DNA of 64,000 bases from Treponema phagedenis (GCF_008153345.1 NZ_CP042818.1:3001001-3065000), one strand, 5' to 3'. Shown: positions 35,415-44,856, counted from the first letter of the stretch. Made by a program: numbers and translations. Notes: generated by a model not told the origin, from the sequence alone.

Positions 35415-36275
35415 TTTTAAAAGAGCCTGACACGGCGCAAGGGCGACGCTTTGCCTTTTTTCCTTTCGCTTCGCCTACGAGTTTAAAAGCTTCAATTCTA
35501 CAAAATAGTGTTGATGCTTTGGCAAGGGCAAGCAAACTTACCATAGGAATGCTTATAGTAAGGGGTTGTTGCCCCTTAGCCCCCGGATGGCAGTTGCTGC
35601 TGGCGCAGGGCGTTTTTCGCTTATGCGTTGCATTAAGGGGCGGTTGCCCCTTAGACCCCGGATTGTAGGTGCTGCTGGCGCAGGGCTGGTTGCGCGTATG
35701 CTTCGCATTAAGGGGACTTTGCGTCCCCTTAACCCCTGCACCAGAGGGGAGAGAAGACACTTGTTCAGAGCAAGTTTCCTCTCTCCCCTCTGGGACTCCC
35801 CTCTCTCCTTCAACACTGCTTAGGGCGCTGCCCTAAGAACCCGTCTTGGTAGCTAATGTAAAACGATGTTTAAAAGCATCAACATAAAATTATAAAATTG
35901 AAGCTTTTAAACTCGCAGGCGAAGCGAAAGACAAGTATCAAAGCTTCGCCCGTGTCCGCCGTCGAGTAAATAGGTTTTCAGTTGTGGTGGGCACGCAATA
36001 GTGGATGTGTATTTGGAAGTTTTCAGTGGCTGCTGGCGCAGGGCTTTTTTGGCTTATGCGTTGCATACGGGGCGGCTGCCCCTGTACCCCGCTTTGGTGT
36101 GCTGCGAACCACTTTGTTGGAGGTCTTGTGAGAGATTTATTGGCTTATGCTTCGCCGCGATTCTGTCCCGTAACCCCTGCACCGGAGGGATGTAAATTTC
36201 AGAACGGGCACGGACGCCCGTGGTTCCAAACAGACGGTTTAGTTTTTGACAAGGACGTCAAAAACTAAACCGGAG
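35415..36275. repeat. 860-bp repeat hub of stacked modules
   Basis: In order: a MITE-core fragment, a truncated B-type arm, two copies of a unit reading GGGG(C)...TTGCCCCTTAGACCCCGGAT, CTTATGCTTCGCATTAAGGG, an inverted pair GGGGAGAGAAGACACTTG with a CTCTCCCCTCTGG partner around 35745-35815, a full B-type hairpin (35871-35917), another GCTTATGCGTTGCATACGGG unit, an A-type hairpin ACGGGC/GCCCGT (36204-36221) and a perfect terminal hairpin with loop AAGGAC (36237-36270). No gene: the Pro/Ala/Arg-rich open frames are repeat artefacts. Confidence 0.75.
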
Positions 36276-36280
36276 CTTTT

Positions 36281-37387
36281 TTAAACATTGAATTTAAAGA
36301 ACATGATATCGCCGTCTTGGACAATGTATTCTTTTCCTTCAAGGCGGTATTTACCGGCTTCTTTGATTTTGGCTTCGCTGCCGTATGTTAGAAAGTCGTC
36401 GAAGCTGTATACTTCGGCTTTGATAAAGCCGCGTTCAAAGTCGGTGTGGATAACGCCGGCGGCTTTGGGGGCGGGGTCGCCCGAGCGGATTGTCCATGCG
36501 CGGCATTCGTCTTCGCCGGCGGTGAAGAAGGTGCGCAGGCCGATTAAATGGTAGGCGGCACGGGCAAGGCTTGCAAGGCCGGATTCTTTTAAGCCGATTT
36601 CCTCAAGGAAGGCTGCGCGCTCTTCTTCGCTTTCGATGTCGGAAAGTTCTGCTTCAAACTTGCCGCAAATTACCACCGTGTCGGCTCCTTCGGCGGCGGC
36701 AATGCGTTTGACCGTTTCGATATAGGCATTCCCGTTTTGCACACCGTCCTCATCGACATTGCAGACATAGAGCTGCGGCTTCATTGTTATCAAATGCGTA
36801 TCGTATATTGCGGCGCGCTCTTCGTCGGTAAGTTGTGCAAGCCGCGCTCCCTTGCCTTCTTGCAAAAGAGGTTTTATTTTTTCAATTGCGCTGAAGGCAA
36901 TCGCCGCTTCTTTTTGAGCCTCCTTGCCCATGCGCGTTGCCTTTTCCGCCCGCTCGGCGCGCTTTTCCAAACTTGCCAAATCCGCAAGCGCAAGCTCAAT
37001 ATTGATAGTTTCGATATCGGACTGCGGGTCAATTTTGTTATCAACATGGACAATATCCGGATCGTCAAAACAGCGCACCACGTGGGCAATGACGCCTACC
37101 TCGCGGATATGAGACAAAAACTGATTTCCCAAGCCTTCGCCTTTTGAAGCGCCTTTGACTAAGCCGGCAATATCGACAAATTCAACTGTCGCAGGAATAA
37201 CCTTTTTTGGGTTAAAATGCTCGGCAAGCTTTGTAAGCCGGCTGTCAGACAAACTCACAATCCCGACATTCGGGTTAATCGTACAAAACGGATAATTCGC
37301 CGCCTCCGCAGGCGCACGCGTCAGCGCCGAAAAAATAGTAGACTTCCCGACATTCGGCAGTCCCACAATACCGCAATTTATCGCCAT
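36281..37387 (-). CDS. ychF: ribosome-binding ATPase YchF
   Basis: A 368-residue Obg-family P-loop ATPase of translation and stress. G1 is GLPNVGKST at residue 8, G3 is DIAGLVKGAS, and the G4 region reads NVDE rather than NKxD, the change that gives YchF its ATP preference. A coiled coil follows (about 130-200), and a C-terminal TGS domain ends in VQDGDIMFFKFNV. ATG 37387 with an AGAGGAAT site is preferred over an upstream in-frame start at 37447. The hairpin at 36237-36270, ten bases past the stop, could serve as its terminator. Confidence 0.95.
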   Translation of the reverse strand: MAINCGIVGLPNVGKSTIFSALTRAPAEAANYPFCTINPNVGIVSLSDSRLTKLAEHFNPKKVIPATVEFVDIAGLVKGASKGEGLGNQFLSHIREVGVIAHVVRCFDDPDIVHVDNKIDPQSDIETINIELALADLASLEKRAERAEKATRMGKEAQKEAAIAFSAIEKIKPLLQEGKGARLAQLTDEERAAIYDTHLITMKPQLYVCNVDEDGVQNGNAYIETVKRIAAAEGADTVVICGKFEAELSDIESEEERAAFLEEIGLKESGLASLARAAYHLIGLRTFFTAGEDECRAWTIRSGDPAPKAAGVIHTDFERGFIKAEVYSFDDFLTYGSEAKIKEAGKYRLEGKEYIVQDGDIMFFKFNV

Positions 37388-37489
37388 ATAATTCCTCTGT
37401 TCATCTATAAATGCTGCAAGTATACCAAAGTGGGAAGGAGTCTTCAAGGTGTAGTCCCATCATACATAATTTTAGAGAAAGAGCTTGAC

Positions 37490-37700
37490 ACAACGGTTTC
37501 ATTTTGACTTCCTTGTCAAAACCAAACCTGCGAGTTTTAAAGCTTTGCAAGCTGTTTTGCTTTAAAACATCGTTTGGAGTTTAGCAACGGTGGGTAATTT
37601 ACCATACTGATGCTTAAATCCGGTTTTGCCGTCCGTGTTTGCTTCGATTACGATAATGGCAAGTTAGTTGCAAAGAGCTACACTAATCTCATGCGCTGAT
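37490..37700. repeat. diverged repeat: hairpins plus MITE right end
   Basis: Contains a stem with arms GGTTTGGTTTTGAC and GTCAAAATGAAACC (loop AAGGAA, read on the minus strand), a B-type stem GTTTTAAAGC/GCTTTAAAAC (inverted, about 37532-37567), the linker GGTGGGTAATTTACCAT and a final GTTAGTTGCAAAGAGCTACA resembling a MITE end. The rest of 37388-37834 shows no gene. Confidence 0.65.
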
Positions 37701-37834
37701 TTTTATCATATTTTGGGGAGGCTCCGAGTAATTTTTCAAGCTTTTCAAACCAATTATCTGCGCATTGGCTCGGCAAGCCTGTCACGGATGTAAAAATCGG
37801 TATGCAGTACACAAAAAGAATGCAATTTGTTTTA

Positions 37835-38917
37835 TCAGTTGTCTGCTAGGCAGGTGCCAACATTTTTTGCGGCAAGAATCATGGGATCGTCCATGGGCAC
37901 CGGTTTTATTTTATCGGCAACATCGGCTAACGGAACGCTTACAATTTTATTGTTTTGCAGGGCAACCATTTTTCCGTAATCTTCGCGGGCGGCCATATCG
38001 GCTGCGGCGGTACCGAATTCAGTTGCTAAAAGTCGATCATTTGCGCAAGGGATACCGCCTCGTTGCAAATACCCCAGAACGGTTACACGCGGTTCAAGCC
38101 CGGTGCTCGCTTCAATTTCACGGGCAATTTGATAGCTTATTGATCCGGTCATTTTACTCCTTATTTTTTTCAGTGTTTTCTTGTCGTAATCTTTCTCCGT
38201 TATGGAAATTGCCCCTTCGGCGACCACGACAATAGAAAATTCTTTTCCGCCGGCAGCGCGTTTTTTTAAATGTTCCGCAATACATGAAATATCGTAGGGA
38301 ATTTCGGGAATGATAATAACATCGCCGCCGCCCGCAACGCCGGAATACAGGGTAAGCCATCCTGCTTTGTGCCCCATCACTTCGATAATCATTACTCTAT
38401 TATGACTTGTGGCAGTAGAGTGCAGGCGATCAATCGCATTTGTTGCAACATCGAGGGCGGTATAAAAACCGAAAGTAATGTCGGTACATACAATATCGTT
38501 ATCAATAGTTTTAGGCATTCCGATAATGCGTAAGCCTTCTTGGGCAAGCAAGTGAGCGGTGGTATGCGTACCGTTTCCGCCAAGCACGATGAGTCCATCG
38601 AGACGCAGGTTTTTATAATTCTTTTTTATTTTATCAACCGCACCGAATCCGGAATCAGCTTTCCAGTCTTTATCTTTAAAGGGCTTTTCCCGTGATGTGC
38701 CGAGTATTGTTCCTCCGCGCGCAAGAATGCCGGAAAGCTCATTTGCGGTTAAAATGCGGTGTTGATTTTCAATCAAACCCTTGTAGCCTTTTTCAATACC
38801 GATTACCGTCATATCGTAGCGGTTTATCAATGTACGGGAAACGGCACGTATTCCGGCATTCAAACCCGGAGCATCTCCTCCTGAAGTTAAAATACCGATT
38901 CTTTGTTTTGCAGACAT
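37835..38917 (-). CDS. 6-phosphofructokinase, mixed ATP/pyrophosphate signature
   Basis: A 360-residue cytoplasmic enzyme phosphorylating fructose-6-phosphate. Motifs: GILTSGGDAPGLNAGIRA (phosphate donor loop), GGTILGTSREKPF, GGNGTHTTA, PKTIDNDI with the catalytic aspartate, and MGHKAGW. The donor loop has G after GGN, as in ATP enzymes, whereas the lysine of PKTIDND is typical of pyrophosphate and group III enzymes. The aspartate usual in GGDG is asparagine here. The donor is therefore undecided. ATG 38917 has an AGAGGG site; GTG 38923 is possible. It stands alone. Confidence 0.9.
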   Translation of the reverse strand: MSAKQRIGILTSGGDAPGLNAGIRAVSRTLINRYDMTVIGIEKGYKGLIENQHRILTANELSGILARGGTILGTSREKPFKDKDWKADSGFGAVDKIKKNYKNLRLDGLIVLGGNGTHTTAHLLAQEGLRIIGMPKTIDNDIVCTDITFGFYTALDVATNAIDRLHSTATSHNRVMIIEVMGHKAGWLTLYSGVAGGGDVIIIPEIPYDISCIAEHLKKRAAGGKEFSIVVVAEGAISITEKDYDKKTLKKIRSKMTGSISYQIAREIEASTGLEPRVTVLGYLQRGGIPCANDRLLATEFGTAAADMAAREDYGKMVALQNNKIVSVPLADVADKIKPVPMDDPMILAAKNVGTCLADN

Positions 38918-39005
38918 ACTCACCCTCTTTTATGCATAAATGAATAAAAGAATAACAGGCTTTACAAGCTTTTTCAATATCTATATTTATGCTATACTGC
39001 CGTTT

Positions 39006-41027
39006 ATGAAGCGGATTATAGGTTTTTTGTATTGTGTAATATTTTCTTCTTTACTTTTTTCTCAACAACCCTTTCTTGCCGGAACCGAAGAGGGGTTATA
39101 TAAACTTACTCCTTACGCAGCGTTTCCTCTTTTAAAAGAGGTTGCAATAAAAAAAATTATTGCTCTTGATGATAGCTGGCTTTTTCTTACTTCAAAGGGA
39201 GTTATGAAATCAGCCGATTTAAAAACTTTTTCATTTGTAAACACAGGATTGCCGGTAAAAATTATAAAAACTATTTCCAATGCTAAAAAAGAATTTGTTT
39301 CCGTGCCGCAGCCTCTGAAAGATTTGGAGGTGCATCCCGATAACCCGAGTATTTTTGTGACGGCCACAAATACCGCGGTCTTTTTAACAAGAGACGGGGG
39401 AAAAACGTGGAAAGACTTAGGCTGTAATTCAAACCGCAACGGTGTGAAAGCTGTAGCAGTATTAGATCTCCCAGATACCAAAGGAATCCCGCAATTAACG
39501 GTACTCGTTTCGCATGCATTAAACGGTGTTGCATGGATGCAGCCTGATAAAACTTCGCTTTGGACGGACATCAGTGACGGACTCACAATGGGGCCGGAAT
39601 CGCCCGAAGAAGTTTCGGATATTACCGTAAGAAAAGCCGCCGGAGAGGTGGAAGTGTTTGCAAGTCATACTTTTGTGCCGAAGATTATGAAACTTAACTG
39701 GCAGAAAAAGCAGTTTATCGAAATAAAAGAGTGGACAGGAGAATTGCAGGGATCTCATTGTATTGACGGACTTTCTTCCACAGTTGCATCGTTGGTTGGC
39801 TGCAAAAACGGCGGTTTATTTGAGGTTCCGCTTATTATGCCGCGACCATTTAATTTACAGCAAATAGAGTTTGCATTACAAAGGCTTTTAACAAAACCGC
39901 TTTGTGCATGGGTACCAAAACATATTTCTAAAACAGGGTCTCCGCTAAGCCTTTCGGAGCTTTGGCTCTTGCATGATACAAAAGAATTCCCTTACACCGG
40001 GTACCGCGCACAAGCGGATGGGAAAAAAGGATTATATATTCCGGCACATCAAATTCGTGATTCCAAAATGCGGCAATCGTTTTTTACTATAATAGAAAAT
40101 AACAAACTCAATACGATTGTATATGATGTAAAAGATGAGTACGGTTTTGTCCGATACGATTCGCAAGATTCGCTTGTAAAAAGCGTTGATGCGGTTCGGC
40201 CTTTCACCGACATTGATAATTTTATTGCAGAAGCAAAGGCACGCGGAATTTATCTTGTTGCGCGTATTGTAACCTTTAAGGATAAAAACCTATATCGATG
40301 GAATAATTTCGAGCTTGCGGTAAAAGATGCTTCGGGGAAGCCTTGGCAAGGGTATACATTTGTAGGTGACAAAAAAGAAGATATCCAAGAACATTGGGTA
40401 GATCCGTATAACGAAAAAGTCTGGCAATACGCCATTGCGATTGCAAAAGAAGCGGTTGCGCGCGGCTTTGATGAAATCCAGTTTGACTATATTCGCTTTC
40501 CGACTGACGGAGATAATTTACGCCTTGCACGTTATCCCGCACAGGAAAAAGGTATGGATAAGGAAAGCGCGCTAATGTCTTTTCTCGCCTATGCAAGAGA
40601 AGAAATCAAGGCTCCTATTTCCATTGATATTTACGGAGCAAACGGTTGGTACAGAACCGGAGCGCGCACCGGACAGGAAGTTGAACTGCTTGCGGACTAT
40701 GTTGATGTTATTTGCCCAATGTTTTATCCCAGTCATTTTGCGCAAAGCTTTTTGGCCTATGCACCTGCGCAAGAGCGTCCTTATAGAATTTACTATTACG
40801 GCTCATACCGAAACAGGATTATTGCTCGCAATAGTGTTGTCGTCCGTCCGTGGGCACAAGCTTTTTATATTCCTGTGTCGTATGACAGAAAATACTATAA
40901 TGAAGATTATGTACAACGACAAATTCTCGGAATTAAAGATTCAATAAATAGCGGCTATGTGTATTGGAATAATTCGGGCAGATACTCGGATATCCGTCCG
41001 GACGGCTCTGATTTAATTAAACGATAG
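39006..41027 (+). CDS. exported DUF4015 putative glycoside hydrolase with an N-terminal beta-propeller-like region
   Basis: A 673-residue protein. A signal peptide (MKRIIGFLYCVIFSSLLFSQ) is followed by about 270 residues of BNR/sortilin-like repeats (TRDGGKTWKDLG). From about residue 330 comes a DUF4015 barrel: GLYIPAHQIRD, NTIVYDVKDEYGFV, GIYLVARIVTF, GFDEIQFDYIRFPTDG, IDIYGANGW, VDVICPMFYPSHF. DUF4015 resembles GH13-like barrels; substrate unknown. TATACT at 38993-38998 lies so close to ATG 39006 that the transcript could be nearly leaderless. It converges on thiQ with no clear terminator. Confidence 0.82.
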   Translation: MKRIIGFLYCVIFSSLLFSQQPFLAGTEEGLYKLTPYAAFPLLKEVAIKKIIALDDSWLFLTSKGVMKSADLKTFSFVNTGLPVKIIKTISNAKKEFVSVPQPLKDLEVHPDNPSIFVTATNTAVFLTRDGGKTWKDLGCNSNRNGVKAVAVLDLPDTKGIPQLTVLVSHALNGVAWMQPDKTSLWTDISDGLTMGPESPEEVSDITVRKAAGEVEVFASHTFVPKIMKLNWQKKQFIEIKEWTGELQGSHCIDGLSSTVASLVGCKNGGLFEVPLIMPRPFNLQQIEFALQRLLTKPLCAWVPKHISKTGSPLSLSELWLLHDTKEFPYTGYRAQADGKKGLYIPAHQIRDSKMRQSFFTIIENNKLNTIVYDVKDEYGFVRYDSQDSLVKSVDAVRPFTDIDNFIAEAKARGIYLVARIVTFKDKNLYRWNNFELAVKDASGKPWQGYTFVGDKKEDIQEHWVDPYNEKVWQYAIAIAKEAVARGFDEIQFDYIRFPTDGDNLRLARYPAQEKGMDKESALMSFLAYAREEIKAPISIDIYGANGWYRTGARTGQEVELLADYVDVICPMFYPSHFAQSFLAYAPAQERPYRIYYYGSYRNRIIARNSVVVRPWAQAFYIPVSYDRKYYNEDYVQRQILGIKDSINSGYVYWNNSGRYSDIRPDGSDLIKR

Positions 41028-41082
41028 AAAGCACTTGTTTTACAAAAAAAGCATTTTACGTATTATAAGCAGAGCATTGAAC

Positions 41083-41706
41083 TCACACATAAATGATTGA
41101 ATCGGCAAGTATACGAGCTTCATCTTTATCATGGGTAACATAAATTGCGGTATATCCGATTGTTTGTTGGTGTGCGCGTAACTCTTTTTGTAATTTTATT
41201 CGCAAATCCGTATCAAGGGCGGAAAGCGGCTCATCAAATAGAATAATTTCCGGGTTTACCGCAAGGCTTCGCGCTAAGGCAACCCGCTGTTTTTCTCCAC
41301 CCGAAAGCGTATCAATTTTACGCTTTTCCATTCCTTGCAACTTGAATAACTCAATCCAATGAGCACTCGCTGCTGCCGCCTCTTTTTTTGAAAGCCCCTG
41401 AAATTTAAGCCCGTAGGTAATATTTCCTTGTACGGTAAGATGAGGAAAAAGCGCATAATCCTGAAAAACCATACCGATTTTCCGTTTTGAGGGAGGAAAC
41501 TCGGTAATATCTTTCCCTTCTAAAAAAACGGTTCCCGAGTCCGGAGGTAAAAGTCCTGAAATCATTTTGAGTATCGTAGATTTTCCGCAACCGGAAGGGC
41601 CAAGCAGCGCAAGTGCCGAACCTTTTTGTAATCCGAACGATATACTGATTGTTTTTTCGCCCCAACACTTTGACAGGTTTGATACGACTAAAAAATCTGC
41701 ATTCAT
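41083..41706 (-). CDS. thiQ: thiamine ABC transporter ATPase
   Basis: A 207-residue ATPase with Walker A GPSGCGKST, Q-loop VFQDYALFPHLT, signature LSGGEKQRV, Walker B IILFDEPLSALD and H-loop VTHDKDEA. The length is that of compact ThiQ proteins without a regulatory tail. Its ATG overlaps the thiP stop (TAATG). The assignment rests mainly on the riboswitch and binding protein at the head of the operon. Confidence 0.92.
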   Translation of the reverse strand: MNADFLVVSNLSKCWGEKTISISFGLQKGSALALLGPSGCGKSTILKMISGLLPPDSGTVFLEGKDITEFPPSKRKIGMVFQDYALFPHLTVQGNITYGLKFQGLSKKEAAAASAHWIELFKLQGMEKRKIDTLSGGEKQRVALARSLAVNPEIILFDEPLSALDTDLRIKLQKELRAHQQTIGYTAIYVTHDKDEARILADSIIYV

Positions 41707-43352
41707 TATGCACCTCGCTTTCGTTGTGAAAGAATAAAAATAAATCCGGTTAAGATTGCCAGAACGACCGCCACGGCGGAGCTTTCCGCAAATCGGTATG
41801 AACCTGAAAATCTGAATAAAAGCAGGGAAAGGTTATCAAAATCAGGAATACTTAACACAAGCGGCAACGATGCATCTCCGGCGCTAACAGCAAAAACAAA
41901 GGCAAAAGCGGTTAACAGGCCGCTTTTGCAAAGCGGTAAACTCACGTACAAAAAGGCTTCGATTTTATTGCCGGATAAAAGAAGCGCCGCGTGAAAACAG
42001 GTTTCGGGTATTCGTGCATACGATGTTTGAATTTGTGTCCATGCAAAAGGCCATGCAAGAGCTGTTTGAGCAAGAATTAAAACTATCACCGAAGGCGCCG
42101 TGTGCAAAATAGTCCAGCCGAGACCGAACATAAGCGATGAAACTGCAAAAGGTAAAAATGGAAAAATCGTTTTTATTTTTTGCACCCGTTCAGACTCGAT
42201 ATTCTGTGTAATAAAAATAAAAAAGACAGCAGTAATAAGCGCAAGCGATGCGGTACATGCTCCGACTATAATTGTATTAAAAAAAGCTCGCCAAAAAAGA
42301 GTCGATGTGATAAGTTTTTGCCACGCTCGTACTGTAAACACTCTAATTCCCTGCATATACACGTGATTGGTATCTAAGATCGAATGGATCATAATGGAAA
42401 AAAGCGGCGCCAGTAAAAAAAAGAAAATAATGCTCATAACGAGAAAAAAGAATGCTTTTTCCGCAGTACCTGAAATTGCAAGTCTCTCACGTTTCTCTTT
42501 TATACGAATGTTTTTTGCAGAGAGAGATTTTTGCACGGTTACCGTTAAAAATAAGATACACAACGCGGTAAGCGTTTCAATAATTCCGATAAAGCCAGCC
42601 TGTTTTAGGTTAAATCCGACGCGCGCCGCTTGATACAACTCAACCTCCAGGGTAGCGGTACCTATTCCGCCGAACATAAGAACGAGGATAAAGCTGAAAA
42701 AACAGTATAAAAAAATCATTAAAAATGAAAAGGCAATTGCACTGTATAATGCGGGAAGCGTAATGGTAAAAAATATGCTCAGTCTGTTTGCTCCGAGCAG
42801 TAAAGCTGCCTGCTCCTCTTCTTCGGGGAGATTTGCCCACACTTTTGCAATTGTAGACATTGCAATCGGAAAATTATAAAAAGCTTGCGCAATAATGAGT
42901 CCTGTTTTTGAGTACAAAAAACCAAAGGGCGGTTTTGAGCAAGAAAAAATTTGCATACAAAGCGTATTTGCAAAACCGTTGCGTCCAAAAAAAAGAATAA
43001 ACGCAAGAGCAATAATCATCGGCGGAATGCTTAACGGAATAGCGGAAAGCCCGAGAAGCAGGTTTCTGCCAAAAAATTGCCGCCTTGCACAAAAAAATGC
43101 GGTAGCGATGCCAATCGGAATTGCCAGCACTGCTGAACAAAAGGCTTGTAAAACCGTAAACCTGAAAACTCGTCCGATAAAAGAATAATTTATGGGGGCT
43201 GAATGATACAGCGCATATGCTTTTTGAGGCAAAAAGGAGAGAATAAAAGCTGCCGCAGATGGTACAAAGAAGGAGATGCAGGTAAGCAGAAAAATGCCTG
43301 CGGCAGCAAGGAGAATAAATATATGAAAAAGTTTTTTTTTAGCTATATTCAT
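41706..43352 (-). CDS. thiP: thiamine ABC transporter permease
   Basis: A 548-residue inner-membrane protein formed of two tandem permease halves. Each half has an EAA-like loop: EEEQAALLLGANRLSIFFTI (about residue 176) and PETCFHAALLLSGNKIEAFL (about 452). About twelve helices are expected. The thiP architecture, fused halves with one ATPase and one binding protein, fits. The start lies 14 bases after the thiB stop. No frameshift is seen. Confidence 0.93.
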   Translation of the reverse strand: MNIAKKKLFHIFILLAAAGIFLLTCISFFVPSAAAFILSFLPQKAYALYHSAPINYSFIGRVFRFTVLQAFCSAVLAIPIGIATAFFCARRQFFGRNLLLGLSAIPLSIPPMIIALAFILFFGRNGFANTLCMQIFSCSKPPFGFLYSKTGLIIAQAFYNFPIAMSTIAKVWANLPEEEEQAALLLGANRLSIFFTITLPALYSAIAFSFLMIFLYCFFSFILVLMFGGIGTATLEVELYQAARVGFNLKQAGFIGIIETLTALCILFLTVTVQKSLSAKNIRIKEKRERLAISGTAEKAFFFLVMSIIFFFLLAPLFSIMIHSILDTNHVYMQGIRVFTVRAWQKLITSTLFWRAFFNTIIVGACTASLALITAVFFIFITQNIESERVQKIKTIFPFLPFAVSSLMFGLGWTILHTAPSVIVLILAQTALAWPFAWTQIQTSYARIPETCFHAALLLSGNKIEAFLYVSLPLCKSGLLTAFAFVFAVSAGDASLPLVLSIPDFDNLSLLLFRFSGSYRFAESSAVAVVLAILTGFIFILSQRKRGA

Positions 43353-43366
43353 TAAAAACGCAAATT

Positions 43367-44386
43367 TTAGCGTGTTAAAATTTCAATAATCGGTTGCACA
43401 ATTTCTTCCGCTTCCTTAGCAGAAAGTGTAAGTGCTTTTTTAGGCAATGGAATTGCTTTAAACGATTCGGGCAGCTGCACTTCCTGCGAGCAGGGGAACA
43501 TCCACTGTGTTTCGGGAAGCACTTCTTGCGCCTCTTTAGAAAGCATAAAATCTATAAACGCTTTTGCGCCTTGGGGATTAGCAGCTCCTTTTACTAAACC
43601 TAAACCTTCAATTTGCATTATATGTCCTTCGGGAAAAATCAAAGCCTTAAAACGATCTGTTTTATCGGCGGCAACATGATATGCCATGCTTGTTGTATAA
43701 CTTATTGCCATAGCCGCTTCTCCCGAAGTGAATAGGCTATATCCTGCGCTCCAACCGGGTGTCATTGTAATAATAGAAGATTTTAACTGCTCCCAGAATG
43801 TGAGGTAGCTTTCACCGAAAGCGGCTTTTGTCCACACTGCAAAACCAAGTCCTGGGGTGCTTGTGCGCGGATCCATAATAACCAGCGTTTTTTCATACTC
43901 GGGTCTTGTCAAATCAGATAAACTATTCGGTGCACTAACCTTCGCCTTAGTATCGTACATAATGGAAAAAAAACCGTAATCATAGGGGCTAAGCAACCAG
44001 TCTTCCTCAAAAACGTATTCTTTCGGAATAACCGTATCGGAAACATTCGGATGGTAGGGTTCAAGAATATCAGCAGCACGAGCCTTGTTTGCAAGGTAAT
44101 TATCAATGCCGATGAGTACATCCGCTTTTGGATTGTCTTTTTCGAGGATTGCGCGGGCTAATACATCGCCACTGTCTTTGAGGGTAACGTATTTGACCGT
44201 ATAGCCTGTTTTTGCTTTGAACCGCTTGGCAATTTCAGGGCCTGCGCCCCATTCAGCCGTAAATGAATCGTATGCATATACGGTAACTGTTTTGCTCCCT
44301 GTTTCAATGGAGCCTCCCGCAAAAGCGGGTAAAATCAATAACACTGAAAACAATAATGAAAGGATGGATACATAGAGTTTTTTCAT
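43367..44386 (-). CDS. thiB: thiamine-binding periplasmic protein
   Basis: A 339-residue binding protein with signal sequence MKKLYVSILSLLFSVLLILPAFA. TbpA features are VTVYAYDSFTAEWGAGPEIA, PKADVLIGIDNYLANKA, DYGFFSIMYD, MDPRTSTPGLGFAVWT and TMTPGWSAGYSLFTSGEAAMAISYTTS (split here by function), which make the thiamine site. It is the first gene of thiB-thiP-thiQ. Its ribosome site GGAGGAAG is also the 3' edge of the TPP riboswitch, so control is probably on translation. Confidence 0.95.
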   Translation of the reverse strand: MKKLYVSILSLLFSVLLILPAFAGGSIETGSKTVTVYAYDSFTAEWGAGPEIAKRFKAKTGYTVKYVTLKDSGDVLARAILEKDNPKADVLIGIDNYLANKARAADILEPYHPNVSDTVIPKEYVFEEDWLLSPYDYGFFSIMYDTKAKVSAPNSLSDLTRPEYEKTLVIMDPRTSTPGLGFAVWTKAAFGESYLTFWEQLKSSIITMTPGWSAGYSLFTSGEAAMAISYTTSMAYHVAADKTDRFKALIFPEGHIMQIEGLGLVKGAANPQGAKAFIDFMLSKEAQEVLPETQWMFPCSQEVQLPESFKAIPLPKKALTLSAKEAEEIVQPIIEILTR

Positions 44387-44387
44387 A

Positions 44388-44495
44388 ACTTCCTCCGCCA
44401 GTATTATCCGGATCAGGTTTTAAGTTTTCCATACGGAAAACTTTCGGGTATTATCTCAGCACAAGATAAACACTTGGCACCCCGGTACCGGTACT
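44388..44495 (-). promoter_or_regulatory. TPP riboswitch (THI element)
   Basis: On the minus strand the conserved THI-box blocks appear in order: CCGGGGTGCC, then GCTGAGATAATACCC, a variable stem AGTTTTCC/GGAAAACTT, then ACCTGATCCGGATAATACTG and GGCGGAGGAAG. The last block contains the thiB ribosome site, two bases from its ATG. Ligand binding would occlude it. Confidence 0.97.
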
Positions 44496-44521
44496 ATAAT
44501 CAGATTTATATTTTTATGCAA
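44493..44521 (-). promoter_or_regulatory. promoter of the thiB riboswitch transcript
   Basis: Minus-strand -35 TTGCAT (44516-44521), a 17-bp spacer, and -10 TATAGT (44493-44498) directly upstream of the aptamer. Confidence 0.65.
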
Positions 44522-44616
44522 GAGTTGAAAGGTCAGTTAAAACTCGCAATGGTTTAACACTGATGGGCTCGCTGACGAATTTTCGGAGCGGAAGAGACAG
44601 AATGTCGGGAACGGCA

Positions 44617-44768
44617 GTAGTATAACGTTTTGCAATTAACGTACTGTAATACTAATCGAAGTATCAACAGGAGTCTTGTGAATTTCATCATCACTATGGT
44701 AAATTGCCCACCGTTGCGCCGTGTCGAACTCTTTTTTATAAAATTTTTTACGATTCGTATTATTAAAA
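44617..44768. mobile_element. partial MITE copy, inverted
   Basis: Begins TAGTATAACGTTTTGCAATT, matching the right end of the 26552-26743 element in reverse, and carries the shared core (CACCGTTGCGCCGTGTCGAA, then TTTTTTATAAAATTTT). The opposite terminus is degraded near 44770. It lies between thiB and an orphan binding-protein gene. Confidence 0.75.
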
Positions 44769-44856
44769 AGTCTTGCGCGTGTCGTGCCAATCAAGTGAAT
44801 AATATTGCTTTTTTTGGTATAATTTGACTCTCATAAAAAATTTATAAGGGGAAACT

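Noticed and set aside
35410-35823. Several overlapping Pro/Ala/Arg-rich reading frames
   Set aside because: They run on both strands through repeat units, lack ribosome sites and change composition with the repeats.
12540-37700. Hairpin repeats as integron attC sites
   Set aside because: No integrase gene is present and I do not see the paired R/L boxes of attC; the repeats also occur inside a transposase gene and in both orientations next to no cassette genes.
41028-41082. A terminator between the convergent DUF4015 and thiQ genes
   Set aside because: I looked for a stem with a T run and found only weak pairings.
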